Shown: piece by piece, positions 1 through 6,082 of the stretch
How positions within the stretch are numbered: position 1 is the stretch's first letter
Layout of the letters: every line of letters begins with the position of its first letter
DNA from: Variovorax sp.
GTDB lineage: Bacteria > Pseudomonadota > Gammaproteobacteria > Burkholderiales > Burkholderiaceae_C
Length of the DNA stretch: 16,826 nt
Direction: 5' to 3'
Assembly: GCA_028292145.1 (NCBI GenBank)
Contig: JAQGMX010000201.1
Span: 1 to 16,826, forward strand
Translations under genes and position numbers: made by a program
Notes under the pieces: generated by a model
Database searches by the model: none
Seen by the model: only the letters and a program-made list of their open reading frames with translations
What the model was told of the DNA's origin: nothing

Positions 1-27
1 AAGCGGATCGGGTGCTGCGGCGGACAT
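1..27 (-). CDS. Possible start of a minus-strand gene, cut by the left edge
   Basis: Read on the minus strand, an ATG at 27-25 opens nine codons (MSAAAPDPL) before the window ends. The only support is context. A TATTCT box, which fits the TA---T form of a -10 element, lies at 40-35 on the minus strand, seven bases before the ATG. That is the same spacing seen before two better supported genes in this window (ndh and the P1 peptidase). No product can be named from nine residues. It may be a chance open stretch. Confidence 0.25.
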
Positions 28-63
28 CCGTTCGAGAATAGCCCACCGCCGCCCACTTCGCCG
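28..63. promoter_or_regulatory. Possible divergent promoter region upstream of rluA
   Basis: This short non-coding stretch lies between the rluA start and a possible minus-strand start at 27. AGAATA at 35-40 reads TATTCT on the minus strand and could be a -10 box for the leftward gene. On the plus strand GAATAG at 36-41 is a poor -10 candidate about 22 bases before the rluA ATG. No -35 element or Shine-Dalgarno sequence is evident for rluA. Confidence 0.25.
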
Positions 64-747
64 ATGACCGACCCGCTCCCGCACCTCATTTCTGCGCCGC
101 CGCACCTCACCGTCCCGCCTGGGCTCATCGTGATTCACGAGGACGCCCATCTCCTGGTGCTGGACAAGCCGGCCGGCCTGCTTTGCGTGCCTGGACGCGG
201 CGAGGAAAAGCAGGATTGCCTGAGCGCTCGCGCACTCGCCCGCTGGCCAGATGCGCTGGTCGTGCACCGGCTGGACATGGCGACGAGCGGGCTGGTGCTG
301 ATGGCGCGCAGCCCTGTCGTTCAGCGGGCACTGGGCGAAGCCTTCGCAAAGCAGGAGGTTTCGAAACGCTATGAGGCCGTGGTCGACGGAACGATGCCGG
401 AGAGCCCGGATTGGTCGACCATCGACGCGCCGATCGCTGCCGACTGGCCGCGCAGGCCGATGCAGAAAATCGATCCGGCCGGAAAACCGAGCATCACGCG
501 CTGGCGTGCGCTAGAGAGCAATCTGCAAGACGCGACGCGCCTGCTGCTGGAACCGCAGACCGGACGCACCCATCAATTGCGCGTCCACCTGGCTTTCATC
601 GGTCATCCGATCCTCGGCGACGCGCTCTATGCCGGAGATTCGGCCAGGAATCGCTCCGAACGGCTGCTGCTGCATGCAGCCGTGCTGCAGTTCAAGCATC
701 CGGTGACGGGAGCCGCGATGCGCTTCGAAAGCGCCGCATCGTTCTAA
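64..747 (+). CDS. rluA: RluA-type RNA pseudouridine synthase
   Basis: This enzyme isomerises uridine to pseudouridine in RNA. E. coli RluA acts on 23S rRNA U746 and tRNA U32, and the same targets are likely here by homology. The 227-residue length suits RluA, which lacks the S4 domain of RluC and RluD. The catalytic motif HRLDMATSG is at residues 68-76, with D71 as the nucleophile. GRTHQLRVH at 167-175 and GHPILGDALYA at 180-190 are the other conserved family blocks. The segment DWPRRPMQK followed by AGKPS (127-143) resembles the RluA branch specifically. The ATG at 64 puts the conserved fold at a normal distance from the N-terminus, though no clear ribosome site precedes it. The gene ends one base before the end of the convergent stress protein gene. 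The family call is firm; the exact target base is inferred. Confidence 0.9.
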   Translation: MTDPLPHLISAPPHLTVPPGLIVIHEDAHLLVLDKPAGLLCVPGRGEEKQDCLSARALARWPDALVVHRLDMATSGLVLMARSPVVQRALGEAFAKQEVSKRYEAVVDGTMPESPDWSTIDAPIAADWPRRPMQKIDPAGKPSITRWRALESNLQDATRLLLEPQTGRTHQLRVHLAFIGHPILGDALYAGDSARNRSERLLLHAAVLQFKHPVTGAAMRFESAASF

Positions 748-748
748 G

Positions 749-1189
749 TTACTCGGCCTTGACCACCATCACCGGCATGGTCGCATCCTGGAGCACCCGC
801 TGCGTGACACTGCCCAGCAGCAGTTTCTCGATCCCGGCGCGGCCGTGCGAGCCCATCACGATCAGGTCGACGCCGAGCGCACGCGCGGTGTCGGTGATGG
901 CTTCGTGCACGACATGGCCGTCGATCACGCGCTGGTCGCTGTGCAAACCTTCGGCAGCCAGCGCCGCAACGCCGCGCGCCAACGCCGCATGCGCGCTGCT
1001 GGTCGCCGCCGCCAGATATTCGTTCTGGCCCATCGCGTAGTCGGCGCCGACGCCGATGAACGGATAGTTGTCGATCACATGGATCAGCGTGATCCGGCTG
1101 CCGAAAGCCAGCGCCAGCCCACTGGCCTTGCTGACCGCATACATCGAGGTTTCGGAGCCGTCGATGGGAACCAGAATGTGATTGAACAT
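749..1189 (-). CDS. Universal stress protein (UspA family)
   Basis: This is a single-domain, 146-residue cytoplasmic universal stress protein. These proteins are usually dimers that bind ATP or AMP and accumulate under starvation, oxidative or redox stress. The fold begins with HILVPIDGSE at residues 4-13. The nucleotide-binding signature G-2X-G-9X-G(S/T) is intact: GSHG at 113-116, then GS at 126-127. It therefore belongs to the ATP-binding class, not the non-binding UspA class. An AGGGG ribosome site lies about nine bases before the ATG. The gene is on the same strand as the dioxygenase gene 49 bases upstream, but a hairpin lies between them, so it may have its own transcript. It converges on rluA with one base between stop codons, so no separate terminator can fit there. 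Its molecular partner is unknown. Confidence 0.92.
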   Translation of the reverse strand: MFNHILVPIDGSETSMYAVSKASGLALAFGSRITLIHVIDNYPFIGVGADYAMGQNEYLAAATSSAHAALARGVAALAAEGLHSDQRVIDGHVVHEAITDTARALGVDLIVMGSHGRAGIEKLLLGSVTQRVLQDATMPVMVVKAE

Positions 1190-1216
1190 GGATGAGCCCC
1201 TGAAAAGTCGCGAAAG

Positions 1217-1234
1217 TTTGCGGAAAGCCGCAAA
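1217..1234 (-). terminator. Hairpin after the dioxygenase gene, likely weak terminator
   Basis: A perfect 7-base-pair stem (TTTGCGG / CCGCAAA on the minus strand) with a four-base loop begins a few bases after the dioxygenase stop codon. The RNA downstream is only partly T-rich (CTTTCG, then CTTTTC). It could be a weak or leaky intrinsic terminator separating the egt-side operon from the stress protein gene. The A/T-flanked stem placed just after a stop codon supports this; the lack of a clean T run counts against it. Confidence 0.5.
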
Positions 1235-1238
1235 AACC

Positions 1239-2009
1239 TCAATTTACAGCATCGTCGCCCTGGAACGCTTCGCCGCGGCAGGTGACGACCAGCGTGTCGC
1301 GGTAACCGTTTGAATCGGCGCCAAGCGGCTGAATCGGCGTCGATTCGTGAATCACGCGGGCATCATCAAGCAGCATCAGCGTCCAGGGCTCGGTCATGGT
1401 GAAACGTTCGCCGCGCCGGCCTTCGGCTTCGAAGACCCGCGTTTCGCCGCCCTTGATGCCGTGCCGGCCGACCAGCATGACCGCGACCAGATCGACGCCG
1501 TCCCGGTGCGCGCCTTCGGGCGTCGGTCGTCCGATGCCGGCGGCGGTGTCGATGCGGAACTGGTGCGCCTCGACGAACCAGCGGCGCTGGCCGCGCAACT
1601 CGCCGGCAATCGCGGCCAATCGTCCGAGCAGGTGCTGCCAGGCCGGCGCCGCGACCGTGCACGCCTCCATCGGCGCGAACCACCGCTGCATGCCGCCGTG
1701 AAGCGCGTTGTATTCGACCGGTTGCCAGTGCGCGCGGTGCGGCACCTGGACGACGGTTTCCCCGTCGGCGTCCGCATCGATCTGAAAACAGGCGTGGCGC
1801 CGCTGCCGGTACTTGCCGCCGTCCTTCAGATATTCGTCGGGCGGCAGCTGGTCCCAGTCTTCCTTCAGCGCGTTGAGGGCCGAGAGGTCGGGCATTCCCA
1901 GCCATTCGGCGACGCCCTGCGGATCCAGCACGGCGTAGCCGTCCGTACGCAAGGCAGAAGCGAGATTTGCGGGAGAAGTGGCTGCAGGTTTGAAGGCGGT
2001 GGTGGTCAC
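1239..2009 (-). CDS. 2-oxoglutarate/Fe(II) dioxygenase family protein
   Basis: This 256-residue protein resembles the 2OG-Fe dioxygenase family (Pfam PF10014), whose studied members, such as the isoleucine 4-hydroxylase of Bacillus thuringiensis, hydroxylate free amino acids. The iron site is intact: HRDG at 168-171 supplies H168 and D170, and IHEST at 220-224 supplies the distal H221. R237 in GYRDTLVVT fits the 2-oxoglutarate-binding arginine. No signal peptide is seen, so it should act in the cytoplasm. Translation begins at GTG, 10 bases after the DUF427 stop codon, with an AAGGCGG ribosome site in the gap, so coupling to the upstream gene is likely. It appears to be the last gene of the egtB-egtD-DUF427 run. 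Its substrate is unknown; an amino acid, perhaps a histidine derivative, is inferred from family and context. Confidence 0.82.
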   Translation of the reverse strand: MTTTAFKPAATSPANLASALRTDGYAVLDPQGVAEWLGMPDLSALNALKEDWDQLPPDEYLKDGGKYRQRRHACFQIDADADGETVVQVPHRAHWQPVEYNALHGGMQRWFAPMEACTVAAPAWQHLLGRLAAIAGELRGQRRWFVEAHQFRIDTAAGIGRPTPEGAHRDGVDLVAVMLVGRHGIKGGETRVFEAEGRRGERFTMTEPWTLMLLDDARVIHESTPIQPLGADSNGYRDTLVVTCRGEAFQGDDAVN

Positions 2010-2019
2010 GCGACCGCCT

Positions 2020-2301
2020 TCACGCCTCGACCTTCACGCCCTTCCAGAATGCGACGCGATCCTTGATTGACTCCGCTTCCGGCTTGGGCTCCACGTAATA
2101 CCAGGCGGCGTCGGCGTTCAACTCGCCGTTGACCAGCAGCGAAAGATAGCTCGCCGAGCCCTTCCACGGGCAGGTGGTCTTATGGTTGCTGAAGGTCACG
2201 TACGCACGGTCGAGCGAGTCGATCGGGAAGTAATGATTGCCTTCGACGATGACGGTGTCATCGCTCTGCGCAATGGTGACGCCGTTCCAGGTTGCTTTCA
2301 T
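2020..2301 (-). CDS. DUF427 domain protein
   Basis: This is a 93-residue, single-domain protein of the DUF427 family. The family is a small beta-rich fold of unproven function that occurs alone or in tandem in many bacteria. Conserved blocks visible here are WNG near the N-terminus, GNHYFP at 21-26, TTCPWKG at 42-48 and AAWYY at 65-69. The open frame extends far upstream, but that part is a shadow of egtD. The ATG at 2301 is preferred because GGAG lies nine bases before it and the family fold starts at once. It sits 40 bases after egtD and 10 bases before the dioxygenase gene on the same strand, so all are probably co-transcribed. The conserved Cys-Pro-Trp is a family feature and not proof of catalysis. 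Confidence 0.85.
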   Translation of the reverse strand: MKATWNGVTIAQSDDTVIVEGNHYFPIDSLDRAYVTFSNHKTTCPWKGSASYLSLLVNGELNADAAWYYVEPKPEAESIKDRVAFWKGVKVEA

Positions 2302-2310
2302 GTTGAGGTT

Positions 2311-2342
2311 CTCCGTGGCCCGCACGGCGCGGGCTAGCCCGC
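2311..2342 (-). promoter_or_regulatory. Mutually exclusive hairpins between egtD and the DUF427 gene
   Basis: The gap holds three overlapping inverted repeats. GCGGGCTAGCCCGC at 2329-2342 is a perfect 14-base palindrome that begins at the egtD stop codon. GCCCGC at 2318-2323 can instead pair with GCGGGC at 2329-2334. CCGTG at 2313-2317 can pair with CACGG at 2323-2327, which would hide half of the GGAG ribosome site (2311-2314) of the DUF427 gene. The pairings share bases, so only some can form together. This may tune translation or stop some transcripts between egtD and the downstream genes. Regulation is inferred; only the repeats are seen. Confidence 0.4.
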
Positions 2343-3355
2343 TATTGTGCCGCCGGCGCCTGGAGCCAGTGGACGCTGAAGAGACGCGCCGGATCCGTCC
2401 AGACGGCTTTCGGGACGAAACCCGCCTTCGCCGCAAGCGAGCGCAAACCGTCGACGGTGAACTTGTGCGAGTTTTCGGTGTGGATGGTTTCGCCCTCGTC
2501 GAAGTCGAAAACGTCCTCGCCGAGCGAGACGCTCTGGGCACGCCGGCTGATCAGATGCATCTCGATGCGCCGCAACGGCGCGTTGTAGAACGCAGCGTGC
2601 GCAAAACCGTCAAGATCGAAATCGGTGCCGAGTTCGGTGTTGGCCCGACGCAGCAGATTCAGGTTGAACGCCGCCGTCACACCCAACGCGTCGTTGTAGG
2701 CGGCGTGCAGCAATGCCGCATCCTTGACCAGATCGACACCCAGCAGCAAACCGCCGCCGCGCAGCAGGCGCGCAGCCAGCTGCAGGAAAGACAGCGCTTC
2801 GTCGGGCGTGAAGTTGCCCAACGTCGAGCCCGGAAAGAAACCGACACGGCGTCCGGCGCCCTCGCCCGGCGCGGGCAGTACCAGCGGCATCGTGTAGTCG
2901 GCAACAACCGGTTGCACCGCAAGCTCGGGGTAATCGGCGCGCAGGCGTTCGGCCGCTGCTCCGAGGTGCTCTCCGGAAATGTCGATCGGCACATAGCGGC
3001 GCGGTGCCTCGAGCGCGTCGAGAAGAAGCCGGACCTTCGTCAGCGAACCGGCGCCGAATTCGATGATCTCCGCATTCGGGCCGATCTCCGCTGCCATGTC
3101 GGCTGCGTGGTCGGTGAGGATCTGCAGTTCGGTGCGTGTCGGGTAGTACTCCGGCAGCTCGCAGATCCGGTCGAAAAGCGCCGAACCCTCCACGTCGTAG
3201 AAGAATTTCGGGGAAACGCTGCGAACGGTGCGCGACAGTCCGGCGCGCATCTCGCGCCCGAACTCGGAAAGGTTTTCGCTCGCATCCGGCGCACGCTCGG
3301 GCAAATGAAGCGGGAGCTGCCGGCTATTCTCGAGTTGGGCGGACGGTTGCGACAT
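2342..3355 (-). CDS. egtD: L-histidine N-alpha-methyltransferase (EgtD)
   Basis: EgtD uses three S-adenosylmethionine molecules to turn histidine into hercynine (N-alpha-trimethylhistidine), the first step of ergothioneine synthesis in the cytoplasm. The protein has 337 residues, close to the family norm. The SAM-binding motif EFGAGS is at 99-104 and the family block PGSTLGNF at 175-182. Residues that appear to match the histidine-binding set of mycobacterial EgtD are N181, Y220, and E294 with S296 in HTENSHKF. SPKFFYDVEGSALFD at 48-62 and ELPEYYPTR at 66-74 are typical of the N-terminal region. The ATG at 3355 overlaps the egtB stop codon by one base (TGATG), which fits translational coupling. 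The frame is open further upstream, but that stretch is the shadow of egtB. Confidence 0.95.
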   Translation of the reverse strand: MSQPSAQLENSRQLPLHLPERAPDASENLSEFGREMRAGLSRTVRSVSPKFFYDVEGSALFDRICELPEYYPTRTELQILTDHAADMAAEIGPNAEIIEFGAGSLTKVRLLLDALEAPRRYVPIDISGEHLGAAAERLRADYPELAVQPVVADYTMPLVLPAPGEGAGRRVGFFPGSTLGNFTPDEALSFLQLAARLLRGGGLLLGVDLVKDAALLHAAYNDALGVTAAFNLNLLRRANTELGTDFDLDGFAHAAFYNAPLRRIEMHLISRRAQSVSLGEDVFDFDEGETIHTENSHKFTVDGLRSLAAKAGFVPKAVWTDPARLFSVHWLQAPAAQ

Positions 3356-4647
3356 CAAAGATCCTTGGCGAGCCGCAGCCCCGTGAATTGCCAACGCGCG
3401 GCCGGCGGGAAGAAGTTGCGGTAGGTCGGGCGTGTGTGGCCTGCCGGCGTCGCGACGCTGCCGCCGCGAAGCACGACCTGACCGACCATGAACTTGCCGT
3501 TGTACTCGGCTGCGATGCCGGGCATCGGCCTGAACCCGGGGTAAGGGTCGTAGGAAGAGCGCGTCCATTGCCAGACATGGCCGGTGGCCTGCTGCAAGTC
3601 CGGGTCGGACGATGCCGCTTCCCACTCAAATTCGGTCGGGAGACGCGTACCGGCCCATTCCGCATACGCCGCGGATTCGTAGAAACTGAGTTGCGCAACC
3701 GGTGCTTCGGGGTCCATCGGCCGCACGCCGTTCAACCCGAACACATGCCAGCCCGCAGCGGAACTGTGCGCGCCGGTGGCGGACAGCTGGAATGCGAGCC
3801 GCGGATCATCCGATGCCAGCCAGTAGGCCGGACATTGCCAGCCGTTCGCCTGCACTTGTGCCCAGCCGTCGGACAGCCAGAACTCGGGACGCCGGTAGCC
3901 GCCGTCTTCGATAAAGCGCAGATAGTCGCCACAAAGCACCAGCCGGTCGGCGATCGCGTAAGGGCGGAGCAGCGCGTCATGGCGCGGGGTTTCGTTGTCG
4001 AAAGCGAATATGGCGGCGTCAACGGCGGCGTCATGGCCGATCTGCACGGTTCCGCCCGCCTGCTTCAGCCAGCGAACGGGCGGTAGCGGGGCGGCGAGTC
4101 GAAGCGAGGGGCCGGTCGCGGTGCGGTAGGCAGGCAACAGCGGGTTGCACGAGAACGCGTGCAGGATGTCGGTGACGACCAGTTCCTGATGCTGCTGCTC
4201 ATGCTGAAGCCCGAGCGCGACGATGGGCGCGATTTCCTCCCACGTCGCGTCGTCGGCACCGGCAAGAAACGACGCAACAGCCGCATCCACATGCGCCCGA
4301 TAAGCCATCACTTCGTCGTTGGACGGTCGCGTGACCAGCCCGCGCTGTGGCCGGGGCGCCCGCGGCCCGAGTGCTTCGTAGTAAGAATTGAACAGATATT
4401 GGAAGCGCGGATCGAAGGACACGTAGCCCGCGGCATGCGGTTGCAGAAGCACCGTCTCGAAAAACCAGGTGCTGTGCGCGAGGTGCCACTTCGTCGGGCT
4501 GGCATCCGGCATCGACTGGATGCACTGGTCTTCTGCAGACAACGGTGCGGCCAATGCGACGCTCGCCGCACGCACTTCCGCGAATGAATTTCTATATTTT
4601 TCGCGCAGCGAACTGGCGGTCGGCGCATTCGGCCGGGATAACGTCAT
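3355..4647 (-). CDS. egtB: Ergothioneine sulfoxide synthase (EgtB)
   Basis: EgtB is a non-haem iron enzyme that uses oxygen to join a thiol (gamma-glutamylcysteine or cysteine, depending on subtype) to the imidazole of hercynine as a sulfoxide. The 430-residue protein has the expected two domains. The N-terminal DinB-like domain carries the iron ligands: H58 in KWHLAHS, and H149 and H153 in HEQQHQE. The C-terminal FGE-sulfatase-like domain runs from about 192 to 428, with TRLPTEFEWEAA at 334-345, HVWQWTRS at 357-364 and LRGGS at 393-397. GGAGA lies four bases before the ATG. No egtA, egtC or egtE homologue is in the window, so the thiol donor and the C-S lyase must come from elsewhere. Which thiol it uses cannot be read from the sequence. 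It leads the operon, divergent from ndh. Confidence 0.95.
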   Translation of the reverse strand: MTLSRPNAPTASSLREKYRNSFAEVRAASVALAAPLSAEDQCIQSMPDASPTKWHLAHSTWFFETVLLQPHAAGYVSFDPRFQYLFNSYYEALGPRAPRPQRGLVTRPSNDEVMAYRAHVDAAVASFLAGADDATWEEIAPIVALGLQHEQQHQELVVTDILHAFSCNPLLPAYRTATGPSLRLAAPLPPVRWLKQAGGTVQIGHDAAVDAAIFAFDNETPRHDALLRPYAIADRLVLCGDYLRFIEDGGYRRPEFWLSDGWAQVQANGWQCPAYWLASDDPRLAFQLSATGAHSSAAGWHVFGLNGVRPMDPEAPVAQLSFYESAAYAEWAGTRLPTEFEWEAASSDPDLQQATGHVWQWTRSSYDPYPGFRPMPGIAAEYNGKFMVGQVVLRGGSVATPAGHTRPTYRNFFPPAARWQFTGLRLAKDL

Positions 4648-4740
4648 GCAATCTCCAAGGTTCTCATTTCAGTTTTAGCCGGGTGACGTTAGTGCTTTCG
4701 TAGGACAAACTCGCCCGCAACGGCTGTCGATAATGTTGCG
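4648..4740. promoter_or_regulatory. Divergent egtB / ndh promoter region, with an ndh -10 box
   Basis: These 93 bases separate two divergent genes and must hold both promoters. On the plus strand GATAAT at 4729-4734 is a near-consensus -10 box whose end is only six bases from the ndh ATG. Transcription would then start at or next to the ATG, giving a leaderless message; no Shine-Dalgarno sequence precedes ndh. A -35 element is not clear. On the minus strand GGAGA at 4656-4652 is the egtB ribosome site, and an A-rich stretch (GGCTAAAACTG) about 30 bases from the egtB start is a weak -10 candidate. Confidence 0.5.
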
Positions 4741-6078
4741 ATGAAAACGTCTCCCTCTTCATCGGTATCCCGTCCGCGGGTATTGATCATCGGCTGCGGC
4801 TTCGGGGGCCTCGAAGCTGCCCGCCATCTGCGAAAGGCCGACGTCGACATCACGATCGTCGAAAAAACCAACCACCATCTCTTTCAGCCCCTTCTTTATC
4901 AGGTGGCGACCGCAGGCCTGGCCGCACCGTCCATCGCGGCACCGACCCGGCTTCTGTTCCGCGAACAACGCAACGTCACCACGCTCCTCGGCGAAGTCGT
5001 CGAGATTCTTCCTGCAACGCAAGAAGCCGTGCTGGCGGACGGTCTTCGCCTCGGCTACGACCACCTGATCGTGGCCGCCGGCTCGACGCACAGTTACTTC
5101 GGCAACGACCAGTGGGCCGAGTTCGCGCCGGGGCTGAAGACGCTGGCCGACGCGTTCCAGATTCGCAGCCATGTGCTGATGTCGTTCGAACAGGCGGAAA
5201 AAGAGTCCGACCCGGTCCGCCAGCGCGCGCTGCTGACCTTCGTCGTGATCGGCGGCGGCCCGACCGGCGTGGAAATGGCCGGCACGCTGGCCGAAATCGC
5301 GCGTCACACGCTCGAAGGCGAATTCCGCCGGATCGATCCGGCCAGCTCCGAAATCCTGCTGGTCGAGGGCGGCTCCCGCGTTCTTCAGGCGATGCCGGAA
5401 AGCCTGAGCCAGAAAGCGCGCGAGCAACTCGAACGCCTGGGCGTGAAGGTGCGCCTTGGCGCTCGCGTAACGTCGATCGACGCCACCGGCCTCCAGGTCA
5501 CCGTCGACGGGCAGGACGAGCGCATCCCCAGCTACTGCGTGATCTGGGCCGCCGGCGTCGCCGCTTCGCCGCTTGGCAAGCTGATGGCGACGGCGACCGG
5601 CGCGGAAAGCGATCGCGCGGGTCGCGTCAAGGTCGAGCCGGACCTGAGCCTGGCGGCACATCCGGAGATCAGCGTTGTCGGGGACCTGGCTGCGGCGATG
5701 AGCTACGTGCCCGGCAAGGAACCGAAGCCGGTGCCGGGCGTTTCACCCGGCGCCAAGCAGATGGGCCGCGCGGCAGCGGCCAACATCCTGCTTCGCATCG
5801 CCGGCCGGCCGACGAAGCCGTTCCGCTATGCCGACTACGGCAATCTGGCGACCATCGGCCGCAACTCGGCGGTCGTCGACTTGGAAACGCCATTCGGCGC
5901 CTTGCGTTTCAGCGGCAAGCCGGCCTGGCTGTTCTGGCTTTTCGCACACGTCTATTTCCTGATTGGTTTTCGCAACCGTTTCGTCGTGCTGATGGACTGG
6001 GCCAGCGCCTACTGGAGCTTCCAGCGGCACGCGCGCGTCGTGGCTGATGTGGGCGCGAGCGGCAAGAGCGAGTCCTGA
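4741..6078 (+). CDS. ndh: Type II NADH dehydrogenase (NAD(P)/FAD-dependent oxidoreductase)
   Basis: This 445-residue flavoprotein fits non-proton-pumping NADH:quinone oxidoreductase (NDH-2), which passes electrons from NADH to membrane quinone. It has two dinucleotide-binding folds. The FAD site starts with VLIIGCGFGG at 14-23, and the NADH site with VVIGGGPTGVE at 168-178. VVGDLAA at 312-318 is the second FAD contact typical of the family. HHLFQPLLYQVATAG at 45-59 is a strong NDH-2 family block. The aromatic, hydrophobic C-terminal part (residues 394-425, including FWLFAHVYFLIGF) fits the amphipathic membrane anchor of these peripheral enzymes. The ATG at 4741 is supported by a -10 box six bases before it. 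It ends four bases before the end of the convergent acyl-CoA ligase gene. Confidence 0.92.
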   Translation: MKTSPSSSVSRPRVLIIGCGFGGLEAARHLRKADVDITIVEKTNHHLFQPLLYQVATAGLAAPSIAAPTRLLFREQRNVTTLLGEVVEILPATQEAVLADGLRLGYDHLIVAAGSTHSYFGNDQWAEFAPGLKTLADAFQIRSHVLMSFEQAEKESDPVRQRALLTFVVIGGGPTGVEMAGTLAEIARHTLEGEFRRIDPASSEILLVEGGSRVLQAMPESLSQKAREQLERLGVKVRLGARVTSIDATGLQVTVDGQDERIPSYCVIWAAGVAASPLGKLMATATGAESDRAGRVKVEPDLSLAAHPEISVVGDLAAAMSYVPGKEPKPVPGVSPGAKQMGRAAAANILLRIAGRPTKPFRYADYGNLATIGRNSAVVDLETPFGALRFSGKPAWLFWLFAHVYFLIGFRNRFVVLMDWASAYWSFQRHARVVADVGASGKSES

Positions 6079-6082
6079 CGGT

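Noticed and set aside
2302..2541. Upstream extension of the DUF427 frame
   Set aside because: The added 80 residues are an Arg/Ser-rich shadow of egtD. The ATG at 2301 has its own GGAG site.
3356..3625. Upstream extension of the egtD frame, which stays open to 3625
   Set aside because: It lies entirely within egtB on the same strand and has no family similarity. The ATG at 3355 overlaps the egtB stop and starts the EgtD fold properly.
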